From Nymphaea colorata (Eukaryota; Streptophyta; Magnoliopsida; Nymphaeales; Nymphaeaceae), in assembly GCF_008831285.2 (NCBI RefSeq), contig NC_045148.1, positions 23,851,878 through 23,915,877 of the forward strand: 64,000 nt of DNA. The letters run 5' to 3'. The notes beneath the pieces were generated by a model. The model ran no database searches. It had not been told where the DNA came from and saw only the letters and a program-made list of their open reading frames with translations. Below, piece by piece: positions 21,191 to 34,000 of the stretch. The translations under genes were made by a program, and so were the position numbers. Positions within the stretch are counted from its first letter, which is position 1. Every line of letters starts with the position of its first letter.

Positions 21191-21559
21191 GCTAGACCAA
21201 CATCGCCTTACCAACTCAAACTCCTCTTTTGAGTGTCACCACCCCTTCCTTCCTTTCTCTTATACGTTTTTTGTATTCCTTTGTTGTTTTTGACAATTTT
21301 TGCAAAATCATTTACAATTTGTCACAAAATTATATGTTCTCTCTCTCTTTCTACCTCTTTGTCTAGATACCATGCCTTTCCATGTAACATAAGCAAAAGA
21401 ATTGGAACTGCCTCGTCATTCACTTGGTAAGATGGATACACTTTAAATGTCATTTTCCATCCAGATCGCATGTCTAATTGAACCGTTAAAAAAAAGCAAA
21501 CAGATATGAGAAAAAATTAATCTCTGATTAAGAAATAACATCGACTGGATTCAGATTCA
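21191..21559. other. Spacer without a gene
   Basis: AT-rich, with a CT run near 21335-21360. Nothing recognisable. Confidence 0.4.
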
Positions 21560-24500
21560 GATTCTGATGTATATAAGTATCGGAACAGTTACGGATTTAG
21601 TTCAGATTTAGTTTTATGTAATTACTCATATCCAAAAGGCCACAAACCAAATATGGAACCATTTCTCAATGTTCACAAGCTCCAGCATGCTGGTACATAT
21701 GCAATTTTGGGTATTGCTGGGCCACTGGCAAAAGTTGAAGTTATTCGGCTACCTGCTCATTCAGAACAACGTGAACAGTTGTCACCCATACCCGTGGAGA
21801 AGTTGGGAGGACTCGAGAGAGTGACTGACCTTGTTTTTCTTGAAAATGGATGGACCCAAATACAAAAAATAAAAATGAAAAATATTTGAAATAAAATATA
21901 TTATTAACCGTCTGTCGTTTTCGAGCTCCGACACAAGTGAAAAAAAAGTCATATCCAAATTTGAATCTGAAATCAGATTCCACAATCTGAATCTGACCCG
22001 AATGTAATTTTTTTCCTCATCCAAAATCAGATTTCATAATTTGAATCTGATCTAAATCCATTTTTTTCTCATCCTAATCTGATCTAAATCCATTTTTTCT
22101 CATCCTAATCTGATCAGAATCTATCTGAATCCTATTTTTATATTTGAATCTGAATCCAAAATTTTGAACTGAATCTCACTTATTTACAAAATAAAAGAGC
22201 ATTAAATATAGAATATTTTTTAAAACTAAGTCTGATCTGGATCTGATTGGATATTTTTGTGTTTCTGAATCTGAATCAATTGGACATTTTGTATAACTTA
22301 ATCCGTATCGGATTGGATATTTATGCATATTTGAATTCACTTTGGTTATCATGAGTTCAGTGTACCCTCCCAGATTTTGAGAAATGTAAATTAACTTACT
22401 CTTTGGCAGTCAAGAAAAAGAAAAAGAAAATCACTTTGGCCCCTTCAAAAATTTTTAAAAACAAAATGGCTTTAGTGACAGCTGTTGGAGTGTTGAGTCT
22501 GATCCATACTTGATAACCTTCCCTAATTTCTGTAAGGGTATTTATGTAATTTTTTATTTTGTGGAAATAGCTTTGTTCAGTGTTTGAGCTTGTACTTTGT
22601 AATTTTTTTCTGATAGTGGAAATAGCTATGTGTGGACGTAAAAAAACGTTGTTTTCAAACCACGTAAAATCTTTGCGTGTTCTTACTATGTCTTCCTTCT
22701 CTTCTGATTTGATTTTCTTGCTGTGTTAAGAAAGTGAGAGAGAAAGAGAGAGCCAAGTTTCTAACAAGAGTTGGTCCTCGAGTGTTTGTTGGCCATCTTC
22801 TGAAGGAAAGCAATTGTACTGCAACTGAAAGATACGAACAAAAGGCTTCTTCTTTTGAACTATGACAAAAAATAAACAAATTACTTTTTATTTTTCTAAA
22901 ATAAATAGGGTTGTTTAAATATTTTTGCTCCTGGCTCATTTCTTTTCCCAATGCCTTGTCAGAAAAACTTTCTTTGTTTCATCCCCATCCTCATCCTCAT
23001 CCAAAATCAGATTTCATTATTTGAATCTGATCTAAATCCATTTTTTTCTCATCCTAATCTGAATCTGAAATCAGATGTCACATTCAGAATCTGACCCGCA
23101 TCCTATTTTTATATTTGAATCTGAATCCAAAACTTTGAACTCAATCTGGCTGATTTACAAAACATAAAAGCATGGAATATAGAATTTTATTTAAAACTAA
23201 TTCCGATCTGGGTCTGATTGGATATTTTGTGTATCTGAATCTGAATCTGATTTCAAATGGATATTTTTGTATAACTGAATCTGTATCCGATCAGATATTT
23301 ATGAATATTTGAATCTGAATCTAATTGGATGTCATTTCTTAATTTCAAATCCTATCTGATTTTTTTTAATTGATTATTAAATTTCTTTTCTTCTTCCAAA
23401 TTTTTTGGAGCAGTTTGCTTGGATATCCATTACAAATCAGACATATTGACATCCTTAGGTCAAAGCTTCCCCACCCCAGCTGACATGTTCACCATTATAA
23501 ATAGGGGACGAGTCCATTTGTGTGTGTCAAGTGGATAGAGTTGTAAAACGAGTCAAGCCAACTCAAGCTCGACTCGACTTTGCTCTGTTAAGCTCGAGCT
23601 TAACTCAAAACTCGTGATTATAAATACTTCGAGTTCAAGTTACATAAACTTGATTTATTAACTAGAGTAACCATTTGTCTAGGTTTTTTTTTGTAATTTC
23701 AAACTTAAAACCAAAGAAAGAAGTCAAGTCAAATGATGGGTTGGTAAACAAGCTTAAACGAGTCGAGCTCGAGCTGTGGCTTGGTCTACCGAATCGAGTT
23801 AGAGCTGACTTTATAAAGCTAAACTCGAGCTCGAGCCAAGCTGAACGAGCTCATTTTTTACTCAGCTCATATATAACCCTACAAGTGCATCAAGTGTGTG
23901 CAGAAGTGGTGTGAGGTGCCTGTATAGTGAAAGTTCTCACGGCATGAGCAAGTGTTAATCATCCACTCCTGTATAGAGAAATGTAAACTTAATCATTGGC
24001 ATTTTTAAAAAAAAATCAATTTGGCTTCTGTAAACATTTATAAAAACTTTATGGCCTGTGACAGTCGGTTCTTGGATTGTTTGTTTACACCGGATGTTCC
24101 TAAAACAAAATTTAGACTTGGTCGCGTGTTTGTTTGTGGAGATGTAATTGTATATTCTGAACTTCATCCATTCCATCTATTATATGTTTGGGTCGGATTG
24201 GGGGTCTATAATGCCTAGGACAAGGTATTAGCGTACATAAGAACTTTTGTATGATCTGTATTGGTATGTCAAAAATTGAATAAAACAGAAACAAATAAGA
24301 GAGTTTGAGTGTCACAGACGTTCACTTTGGCATCTGCTTACACCCTCATATGCTGGACAAAGGTGTCTCAAAGGTGCATTTTGAGACCATTCATCCATGA
24401 ATGCTATAATAGGCTACCAAATTAAAGAGAAGACTTCCAATTGGGCTCTGATCCAGTGGCAGAGTAACGTAGTAGGCACACCGGCTCATCAAATTTACTT

Positions 24501-25420
24501 TATTTGCATAGAAGTGCCCCTTAAAGATTGAAATTTAAACTTAGGGTGTTCTTTAAAGGTTGAAGTTTAAAGACAAAAATTTTTGACACCACTCTGATAT
24601 GGAGTGCTAACTTGTAATCAATTCCCTTTAAGGCTGACTGGGAATGCGATCAATCCCCTGTTGGCTTGGATTATGATTTCATTCCTCATTCTTGGGTGGC
24701 TTCTTCCTACATCATGCCGATTGTTTCCATCGTCGAAATCGAAAGACTCAACCTGTACCAGGGATTCCGGTGTTTTGGGGGTCTCTCTTACACAATATGT
24801 TTGGATTATTGTTTTTATCCTCTGATGAACTTGTGTTCTTGCTCATTGCCCTTATCGTCTCATACTAGGAAACACTAGGCCCATATATAGGAGACAACAA
24901 TTGCATTTGGAACATTTCAATCAGTCATTGATTTGAAAACTTTGGTCAATAAATTGGTTGTGACAATATTTTGCAAAAAAAAAAAGAAAAAAAGAAATTC
25001 TGGAAATTTCTGCAAATCCACGGAAAAGTCGAAATTTTGATCTTTTTCGATACGCTTAAGTTTTCCAAACGTCACATTATTAGCAATTGTTAAAAAATTT
25101 GGTTTTTTGAAAGTTTAGTAAGTAAAAAGCTTAAATAATTATATCTATGTATTCTAACTATGACTGAATTTCCAAATTAATTGGATTCCTTGAAACTTTT
25201 GGTGGCCTATCAATTCAGAGTTTTAGATTTTGTGTCTTACCCATTCTTATCACTTTGAAAAGTCCCTATATTATTTGGAGCAGTGAAGTCTTTTTTTTAG
25301 TGAAATAAAATGTGATCAGATTGGAGCTTTCAATCGTCAAATTTCTAGGTCATGTACATTTGGCATCGTCCAGACTTTGCATGACATCTAACAATAAGAG
25401 ATGGCGTGAATGAATTTGGC
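21560..25420 (+). repeat. Repeated unit (copy 2 of 12.8-15.6 kb)
   Basis: In the same order as copy 1: PFLNVHKLQHAG block (21.6-21.9 kb), GAATCTGAATC-rich repeats (two blocks, 21.95-22.35 and 22.98-23.43 kb, separated by about 600 bp of other sequence), CCCCACCCCAGCTGACATG stretch, family A element, then the stretch with GGTCTATAATGCC and CAAAGGTGTCTCA, and the part around GTCAATAAATTGGTTGTGAC (24942 on). No gene. Confidence 0.78.
23536..23881 (+). mobile_element. hAT-like small element, family A (copy 2)
   Basis: TAGAGTTGTAAAACGAGTC at the left and the inverse of TAGGGTTATATATGAGCTG at the right. Flanks are CAAGTGGA (23528-23535) and CAAGTGCA (23882-23889), a 7-of-8 match, as expected of a hAT target duplication. 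346 bp, non-coding. Confidence 0.72.
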
Positions 25421-26068
<648 letters not shown>

Positions 26069-26239
26069 GTACATACACACATACGTATATGATAGAGTTT
26101 TAAATTATGATTATCTACCAAAGTTTCTTATTAGCTATCTCGATTGTATGACACTTGCAGGCCAGTAGGGAATAATTTGAGGGGTTTGTATCTTTTGTTA
26201 TTTATTGTCTTTCTAGAGTCCTGGGATTGGAGTTGGGAG

Positions 26240-26570
26240 TAGGGATGTTAATGTGTCAGATTCAAATAGGATACATCTTGAACTATATCTGTTTTTTTTA
26301 GATATTAACATATCCATATTCAGCTTCTGATTCGAATACAAACAATGGATCTAAAATCCAATATCACAATGTGAATTCGAATTTTGAATCAATCTGGCTG
26401 ATTTTCAAAATGTAAGAGCATTTGAATATAAGATTTTTATTTAAACTTAAATCCAATCCATATCTGAATCTGAATCCGAATCCAGTTGGATATATATGTA
26501 CATCCAAATATGAATCAGGATCCAGTCAGATGTCATTTCTTAAACCCGAATCCGATGCAATTTCTTATTG
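26240..26570 (+). mobile_element. Small element rich in GAATCTGAATC, family B (truncated copy)
   Basis: Begins TAGGGATGTTAATGTGTCAG, then the GAATCTGAATCC-rich core. The right terminus seen in the inverted full copy (44730-45147) is missing. Non-coding. Confidence 0.6.
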
Positions 26571-27404
26571 GCTTGCATCAGCTACTTATCTTCCACAGGT
26601 ATATATGATTGTGATATTTTTAGAGTCTTATGTGAAATAATTGCTTCTTTGTGTGCTTTAGCTTACGGATGCTGGATTGTTGTCATTCCAGTAACATAGG
26701 GATCCAAATACTAGAATCTGTATGTGATGGTCAGATCAACTCAGTGATTAATTATCATCTATAATCTCTATGACCAATCACCAGGTTTGATTACTGGCTT
26801 GAAGCAAGATATGAGCATCAGAAATATATGTGAAGCATATTAATTGCGTGATTGAATTTTTATACTCATGGACAGGCCTGATGTGACAAAAAACATTCAG
26901 GAAGCACTTTGATAAAATTGAAATCCATTTAATTGATTAAAACATCAATAAAATTTGTTATGAAACATGGTCATTGATAAACTATTTTACATGGACAATG
27001 CATTCGTAGTTCGTATGGCTCATGTACATCTGTTGTTTGCATGTCCTCAACAGACAAGAATCTTCAGTTCATCTTCTTTTTTTAAACAGAAATTATAAAC
27101 TTTTTTCCTTTCTTGTATAAAACAATCCTAATCGTAAATACCTTTCTACCTAATGGCTTCAGACTGGATAACAATCCGCACTACTGAATAATTCACTCGA
27201 TTTAGGAGCCATTTAAGAGAACCTTGAGATAGGTCACTGGAGAATTGGAAGGAAGATAAGTTTGATTAGGCCTTTAAGTTGTGAAATCGCTGCACCATAC
27301 AATTAATGAAACTCAACAAATCTCACATGCCCCATAGAAAAAATATGGATACATGTTTGAATTCTTTTAAGTGAACTTTTGTATCATACATATATAGGAC
27401 TTCA
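26571..27404. other. Duplicated non-coding segment
   Basis: 26590-26960 matches 36320-36720 and the inverse of 43750-44110. The rest matches the inverse of about 56880-57300. No coding signal. Confidence 0.6.
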
Positions 27405-27412
27405 GTTCTAAA

Positions 27413-27686
27413 TAGACCTTGGCATTGGTCCAGCCCGGCCCGATAAGAACTTGGTTCGGGCCGGCCTCATGTCCGAAATCTGAGCCCAGTTATATAAAAA
27501 AATATTTAAATTCTTTTGAATATAAATTATACTTTAAATAACAGTATATATATATATTAATAAAATAAAATTAATATTTGAAAGTTATCAGGATGGATCG
27601 GCCCCCATTGGGCTGACCCGGGCCGGCTTGATACATTATCGGGTGGGCTCGGACCCAGACCTGATCCAGCCCGATAACAACGTCTA
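27413..27686 (+). mobile_element. hAT-like small element, family C (copy 1), perfect target duplication
   Basis: Termini TAGACCTTGGCATTGG and the inverse of TAGACGTTGTTATCGG. Flanks GTTCTAAA at 27405-27412 and 27687-27694 are identical, an 8-bp target duplication. The body has GGCCCGG/GGGCCGG words at both ends and an AT-rich middle. 274 bp, non-coding. The matching element at 56549-56863 sits at the same site of the inverted segment. Confidence 0.82.
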
Positions 27687-27896
27687 GTTCTAAATCATAA
27701 TCTTGCATTCTTTTTTAGATGTATATGTGAGAATACAACAAGAGAAAGGCAGGATTGAAGGTTCAATTGATCTTAAGCCCATCAATTTCCAGGCCTCTTG
27801 CCCAAAACCAATTAGTGCAATTGTGTCATAGATTAGCATTAGCCAATTATATTGTGCTTGATAATCATGTCTAATATTGTTGAGTGGTTGAATTAG

Positions 27897-28258
27897 AATC
27901 TGGGATGGTCGGAAAGGTGTCAACCAAAGCCGATGTCTACAATTACGGAATTCTGCTCCTTGAGATGTTTACAGGAAGAAAGCCTGCTGATGAACAGTTT
28001 GATGGGGATTTTAGTTTGAGGCAATGGGTGACTGAAGCATTTCCTGTTGCAATTTCAGATGTCATTGACAACCATCATTTGAATGAAAGCAATACTACTC
28101 CAACTGAAAGATCAGCTGCTATGAATGAGCTGCTGGTAATGATAATGGAGATAGGCTTGTCATGTTCAAATGTGTCTGCAAATGAGAGAATGGACATGAA
28201 AGAAGTGGTTGTATGGCTGAGAAGGATACAACATAAGACAAAAATGATAGAAGGATAA
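27897..28258 (+). pseudogene. Orphan last exon of an LRR receptor kinase
   Basis: The frame begins after the acceptor TTGAATTAG (27896) with SGMVGKVSTKADVYNYGILL, then FTGRKPADEQFDGDFSLRQW and ends DMKEVVVWLRRIQHK... TAA at 28256-28258. This is the C-terminal lobe of the kinase domain (subdomains IX to XI) of Xa21/EFR-type kinases, spliced at the usual place after the APE motif. The exon itself is fully open, but no first exon with LRRs or the kinase N-lobe precedes it on this strand. It is part of a segment duplicated in inverse orientation from the gene at 55980-60727. It is not expected to make protein on its own. Confidence 0.9.
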
Positions 28259-28890
28259 CTCAAATATATCCATAGATGCAATGAGATTTAATTCCGGGGC
28301 ATGACAAGCCATGGCTAAAATAGTTGAAGGTGGAAATGTAGTTTGATTGCTTTCATGAAGGCTGTCACTTGCATTGCTCAATTACAGTTGCGTAAAGGAT
28401 TTAATAAAGATATGCTTAATATGCTTGGGTGTTCTATTCCTAAGGCATTTGAGTGACTAATCTTGTAGAATAACTCACATTTCCAGTGCAAGTTACGTGA
28501 AAGAGGCTTGGAACTTAGTCCATTTTTACAGTTTGTGCTTTATTCTAAGTAAGGACACCACTATACCATAGTTCACATAAATCCTTTCCATTTTCTAAAA
28601 TTTTGATGTACTATATCCTCAGCACAATTTCTCAAACCAACCAAAAAAATGCACAACAAGAAGAATGAATAAAAGTGCACAATTCCAGTAAGTTTTGCAC
28701 TGATGTCCAATGTTATCAAAAGAAAAGCCTTTGAATGAGGAGGATGAGAATTACATGCTGTGAGTATCATTGTGTTATTTGAGTATGTAATATGTAATGG
28801 TCCTCTAACAAAGACCATGTGTCATGGACTAAAAGTGATCAAAATGACTCTATTAGTTAAATAGAAGACCCTTCCCCCCACAAGCAAAAG
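28259..28890. other. 3' flank of the orphan exon, no gene
   Basis: Matches the inverse of about 55340-55979, the 3' flank of the receptor kinase on the other strand. It may contain the 3' UTR of the exon. AATAAAAGTGCAC at 28668 is a possible polyadenylation signal, but I cannot date transcription. Confidence 0.5.
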
Positions 28891-28919
28891 TGAAACCTGG
28901 AAAATCTTCATTCTATTTC

Positions 28920-29170
28920 CTAGGAAGTGAATCCACCAATGTTAAGAGGAAGCTTGGTGTTTATCAAAGAAAGTAATATCTTTAATCTTTTCAAGCATAC
29001 AAAAATGCACGCCGATGGCCACATTCATAAAATTATTTGCCAGTCACAGTTTGAAGTTTAAGTATAATACTTTATATTGAAGTATTGTGGGAGCATTGCA
29101 ATTTGTGTCCCTCACCCAGCCAGATATCGCTTTTGTGTAAATAGGGTTTTTTGTGTCCTAAAATTTATTT
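28920..29170 (+). pseudogene. Copia pol fragment between reverse transcriptase and RNase H
   Basis: Degraded relative of the fragment at 55030-55340. Recognisable are the GGGAGCATTGCAATTTGTG stretch (Copia motif VGALQ-L-L) and CACCCAGCCAGATATCGC (TQPDIA). It has many frameshifts. It lies at the mirror position in the duplicated segment, so it was inserted before the duplication. Confidence 0.7.
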
Positions 29171-29399
29171 AGGTTTGCTTTTGGAGTGTATCAAAAATTA
29201 TTTTTATTTTCAAAAGAGAAAAAAAGGGACTAACCCCTCGGTACGAGGCTTGGCCATTCCTGACACCTTTATGATGGTTAACTAGTCTTAAGCTATGTTC
29301 ATTCTCAATGCATTTCATATTCACCCAAACATCATCTTCAACCTATATGTGGTGTGGTACTTGCTAAAGAAGTTCTAATTTTATAAAGCGAAGGATAAA

Positions 29400-30000
29400 C
29401 CTTTTTCAAAACAGGTAGAGAGAGCGAGATAAAGATTTTTAAGAGAAAGAAAATATAGACAGAGAAAAACTAGTAAAAGAACAATAGATTTTAAGAGAAA
29501 ATTAAGAGAGAGAAATAAAGATTTATAAGTGAGTGGAAAAAATAAAGAGAAAAACTAGTAGAAGAGAAAGAGATAATTGATAATTGATTCTTGGTCTCAA
29601 TTTTGAACATTTGATTGATTGGGGCTTGGATTTTCTAAATCTATTTTCTTAGTTTGGGCCCGATTTTGATTCTCGAGTGTAATTATGAACTTTTAACTTT
29701 CTTTTTGGATCTAGGGCAGGATTTGGGATTTGGGGCTTGGATTTGGGTTTGGGTTTAGATATAAGTTCCATTTTGGATCTCAAAATTTGAATTTTTATCT
29801 AAGGCTTAGTTTTAGATCTAGAACTCAGTTTTAGATCCAGATTGGGATCTATTGATCTGTTTTTTTAATCTAAAGTTGGAATTTGGATCCAGATCTGGAT
29901 CTAAGGTTTGGTTTTTGGATATTGACTTGGGATTTTGGATTGGGTTTAGATCTAGATTTGACATGAATTATCAGCCTAGATTGCGGTAGGGCTTTGGAAG
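29400..30000. repeat. Purine-rich tract followed by GGATCTAGATTTGG repeats
   Basis: 29400-29580 is the inverse counterpart of the CT-rich tract at 54360-54930 (AGAGAAAAACTAGTAGAAGAG words). 29590-30000 consists of words such as TTTGGATCTAGGGCAGGATTTGGG; the same kind of sequence occurs at 33690-33990. No gene. Confidence 0.75.
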
Positions 30001-30290
30001 TTTAGATTTAAATTTAGATGAGTTCCAAAATATAGTCGATAACCAAATTGGAGGGTAATTGGATCAGAACAGCGATGAATTATTTGACACCCCAAATTGT
30101 TGAAAATAATTGTGACAATGCTAGATGTATATGAAACTTGAAAATTTGGGGGTACTTACAAGGTTCAGCGAATTTATTAGGATCCGGTAGAATCTCAATG
30201 GGGATCTGTCAAGAGAATATTAAGATTCATAAAAGCTACCATTCATTTTGGTCTAATCTTCAAAGTTCAAAACATACAAGAACAAAGAAG

Positions 30291-30322
<32 letters not shown>

Positions 30323-30712
30323 GCGATGCGGACGGGGCTGAATGCCCAAATGATTGATCGATGGTCAACATTTATGCAGCCTTCTTGGGACTGAATCTTC
30401 TTGTAGGAAGTTCAAAGAAACAACAAGTTTTTTCTACGTCTAGCAGACGATGCAACGTGGTAGACATATTTCCAGTTGAACTTGAAATAAGAACAAAAGA
30501 AATCCACCATCCATATGGTCTGACAATGTGAGTGCAAAATATTTATCAGCTATTCCAACTTTCTCATAATGGAAGCCAGCACGCACGTTGAAGTGGATTT
30601 TCGTTTTGTTAGGGACAAAGTTGCTCAAGGCACTAGTGTTGTGAGACTAACATCATCCGAAGAGCAGATTGAAGGTGGTTGCAGGCAATCAGATCTTAGT
30701 GTTAAGTTGGGA
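30001..30712. other. Stretch without a gene; (TA)n at 30294-30322
   Basis: Only a pure TA run and short frames. Confidence 0.45.
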
Positions 30713-30971
30713 TAGGCTTGAGCATCGGGCCGGCCGGTTATATAAGAGCCGGAATCAAGCTGGCCCGACACCCAAAACTTGAGTTCAGGCTTGATTTGAT
30801 TAAAATAAAAAACATTATTTAAATATAAAGTAAAAAAATTTGATATAACATATATTTTTAATAATAAAATACATATCATTATTAAAATAAAAATAATATT
30901 AAAAAATACATCAAATGGAGCCCCGTCGAATCAACCCAACTATTTTTTGACCCGCTCGATGCTTACCGCTA
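30713..30971 (+). mobile_element. hAT-like small element, family C (copy 3)
   Basis: TAGGCTTGAGCATCGGGCCGG at the left and the inverse of TAGCGGTAAGCATCGAGCGGG at the right, 15 of 21 matching. The middle is AT-rich. Flanks AGTTGGGA and CGTGGGGA are at best a worn target duplication. 259 bp, non-coding. Confidence 0.65.
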
Positions 30972-31077
30972 CGTGGGGATATGGACTCGGTTTGAGGATT
31001 GAAAGTTAACAAAGGCACAGCGGGTCCCACCCTTGTGGTTTGTTCCAACCGACCCGGTCTTGGTTTGAAGTTTCAAC

Positions 31078-31485
31078 TTAAATAGCGATTCTCCTACCAC
31101 AAAATTGCAGGATCCAATTATCTAATCTCCTACCACTCTTTTGGCAGTTGAGAGAGAAAGAGCCGATGCCTGTGGGGTGATTATTTAACTCCTGACTGGA
31201 AGTTGTTTCTTTTCCCATTAAAGCCGACGTGATGGGAATTCCTTTAGCGGTCCACTGCCAACCAATCTTAGCAACCTTACATATACATATGAATGTATTG
31301 TATGTTGTGCTTACTCTAAACTGACGGAGTTCCAAAGAACTTGTAGTGATCAATTCGCATAGTTTTTCAGCCCTTGGACATTTTTTTGGTGCGGCCATTG
31401 GCCTAATGGTTGAATGCTCTGTTTTGGTTCTCGGGCTTCCACCTCTTAGTGTACGTGCCATCCAACAAAAGAGGCGTGCCGACAC
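31078..31485 (-). CDS. Unidentified 135-codon reading frame
   Basis: The frame starts MSARLFCWMARTLRGGSPRT and contains KKCPRAEKLCELITTSSLEL. It is basic and Ser/Thr-rich without signal peptide or membrane segment. I know no family with this pattern. It has no exon neighbours I can support and could be chance, though a frame of this length is unusual in this AT-rich window. Confidence 0.25.
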   Translation of the reverse strand: MSARLFCWMARTLRGGSPRTKTEHSTIRPMAAPKKCPRAEKLCELITTSSLELRQFRVSTTYNTFICICKVAKIGWQWTAKGIPITSALMGKETTSSQELNNHPTGIGSFSLNCQKSGRRLDNWILQFCGRRIAI

Positions 31486-32261
31486 AAGGGTACCATGCGA
31501 ACAGGCCTTTTATTACTCTCTCTTCAAAATGTTGTCCACCCACATCCCAAGTGATCCATTTTCTTCCCTATGAGTTCCCCACAATTTGCAATCTACCATC
31601 CTTATGGATCCAGCACCTAAGGATTTGGTACTTCTTTCTTAGACAGAGAGAAAGTTGTGTGCGTCATGCGCATGTTACAAAGCAAAGGATGGGAGGACAT
31701 TTTGGTCATTTATTTAAAAGGAACGTACTTTACAATCTTTTTATTTTTTTCATTTATATTTTTGTTTTTAAAAAGTTTTTTTGTGTGTGTTAACTAAGGG
31801 TATTTTAGTCATTAACCATAGTTGCGCACGAAAATTTGTGCACCAATATGGTCCATATAACCAGGTTTGCTATTTGAGGCTTTCATTCCCAGTTTAGATG
31901 GTCTTATTTGTTCATTGCATGAATTATTGCAGCATTTCTTGGACAACCCATGGCATGATGTATCTTCTTCAGTGACACAGGGGATGTTCAATTACTCCAT
32001 AGCCATCACACCGCCACAGTCTTGCCCTTTAGTTCTCGTTCAGCTGGTGGAAGAGGCAAAACCAGCTTTAATTCCTAACCACAATTATTGATGTTCGATG
32101 AGTCGAGCCAACTCTGCTTCACTCTTGACCACTCTTAGTTAAACTCGGATCAAGCTCAACTCATCTAATAAACAAGTCGTGTTCGAGTTAAAGTTAAGTA
32201 AATGAGTAGAGTTTGAGCTTGGCAAGCTCAACTTAAGTAAACTTGAGTAAGGCCAACAAAG
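31486..32261. other. Stretch without a supportable gene
   Basis: Short frames only. From about 32100 the words ACTCGGATCAAGCTCAACTC recall family A elements. Confidence 0.4.
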
Positions 32262-32269
32262 ATAACATG

Positions 32270-32461
32270 CAGGGGCGCAGGGAGGGGGGGCTGCTTGGGC
32301 CATGGCCCGGGTGAGCGCAAGAATTTTTTTTTATATTAAAAAATCAATTTTTTTTAGTTTGGCCTGGCCCGTCGCTCCTCTTGGCCCTACCCATCACTCC
32401 TCTTGACCTGACCCGCAAATCATTTGGCCCGCCCCTAAATAAAATCCTGGCTCCGCCCCTG
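32270..32461 (+). mobile_element. hAT-type MITE, family D, with perfect 8-bp target duplication
   Basis: Left terminus CAGGGGCGCAGGGAGG, right terminus the inverse of CAGGGGCGGAGCCAGG. The element is 192 bp and is flanked on both sides by ATAACATG (32262-32269 and 32462-32469). CAGGGGCGGAGCC is a common terminus of plant hAT MITEs. Non-coding. This is the clearest transposition footprint in the window. Confidence 0.9.
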
Positions 32462-32469
32462 ATAACATG

Positions 32470-33689
32470 TAAAAGATTATTTACAATATCATGACAATAA
32501 ACCGCTACATCATATTTCACCCTTGCTAGATAGTTCAAACTCAATCTGGCTGTTTCTACTCATGTTCACACATATGTATATATATATATATATATTTAAA
32601 TAATGTCCCGGCTAAGCTTCAGCCCAATCTTGGCCTGAGTTTAGCATCAGCAGTTTGAGTTCGAGCCAAGAGAGCTGGGTGAAGCTACCCACATTGTAAC
32701 TTGTCTCTGCATATACTTATAATATAGTGAAGGGATGAGTCCAAAATGAAAACTCTGATGTGTTGAAGAAGCTTTTTGAGGGTCTCCACGTGCTCCCCTT
32801 TCTACTCATTGAAGATGAAGGTTGGATATGTAGGACAATGCCAAATTTAAAGATGAAAAAATGTTGAAAGTGGGAGAGAAGAATAGATGAAGGAAGAAAG
32901 ATTAAAAAAAACTTCAAAGCTCTTAGTTAGAGGGCTCAAGGAGTTCCCCAAATGTTAGCTCATTCCCAATGATGAAGATGAGGGGGTATTTATAAAAAAA
33001 AAAAAAGAAGCAGAGCTAAAATTCAACATTTGAAAGTTTTTTTAATTTCTCAATATTTCTTATGAATTTTAAAGCTTTTGAAATATTTTATTTCTATTTT
33101 GCTTTATAGGTTTTGACATGTGGAGATTTGCCCTTAGCTTTGGAAACATCGTTTGGAGGGGGTTAGCAGGGCTAAAGCCCACCCAAGAGGAGCAAAACGC
33201 TTTCTTGGGGCTAATTTGTACCTAAAAAAGGAGATTGTCAAGGTAGCAGGCCCTGTTCTGGGTGCACATGACTGTGCATTGCGCTTGGTGCCGCCATGCA
33301 CTTTCAACCATGGCACTCGATAGCACCATGCACCGTAGGCCAGAGCACTTAGTAGCACAAGAAGTGCTGCCCGTCTGCCATCCTCAAGTAGGTCCCACCC
33401 TAAAAAAAATAAAAGTTTAACAACAAAAATATGTAATACTTTTAAGAGGTAAAATATTCCTTTTATAAAACGGGTCTGGCAACATTTTTTATGATTCCAG
33501 GTTCGTTTTCGATCCGGATCTAATTCCTTGAATGGGAGGATGCCAGATCGATGTCAAAGGTTGGATCATGGATTAGATAGGTGCTTACGCTTGAAATATG
33601 GATTGTACATCCAGATTTGGATTTTACCAAGCTGAGTCGAATTGAAAAGCGATGGCGAGCTTGCGAATGATGTTGGGAATTGATTCTTG
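32470..33689. other. Stretch without a supportable gene
   Basis: A TA run lies at 32576-32594. Short frames only. CAGGGCTAAAGCCC at 33167 and AGGCCCTG near 33255 could be worn ends of another small element, but I found no target duplication. Confidence 0.4.
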
Positions 33690-34000
33690 AGCTCGATTTC
33701 AAACATCTGAGTTTGAATTTTTTTTTTATCTAGATTTTTGGTTTTTTCTTATCCAATCTAGGTCAATGGGCGATTTTCTGAATCTGTTTTCCTATTTTGG
33801 GCCTGACTTTGATTCTCATGTCTATATGAGTTTTAACCTTCCTTTTGGATCTAGAGCAGGATTTTGGATCTGGGACTTGGATTTGGATTTGGGTCTATAT
33901 CTAAGGTTCTATTTTGGATCTAAAACTTTGAATTTGGATCTGAATTTGGATCTAAGGCTTAGTTTTAGATTTAGAGCTCAGTTTTATTGCATCTCTATAT
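33690..34000. repeat. GGATCTAGATTTGG-type repeat (copy 2)
   Basis: Direct relative of 29600-29830, with TTTGGGCCTGACTTTGATTCTCA and CTTTTGGATCTAGAGCAGGA. No gene. Confidence 0.75.

Noticed and set aside
31078-31485. Frame as a Harbinger-type transposase or other enzyme
   Set aside because: I could not match any catalytic motif; kept only as an unidentified frame.
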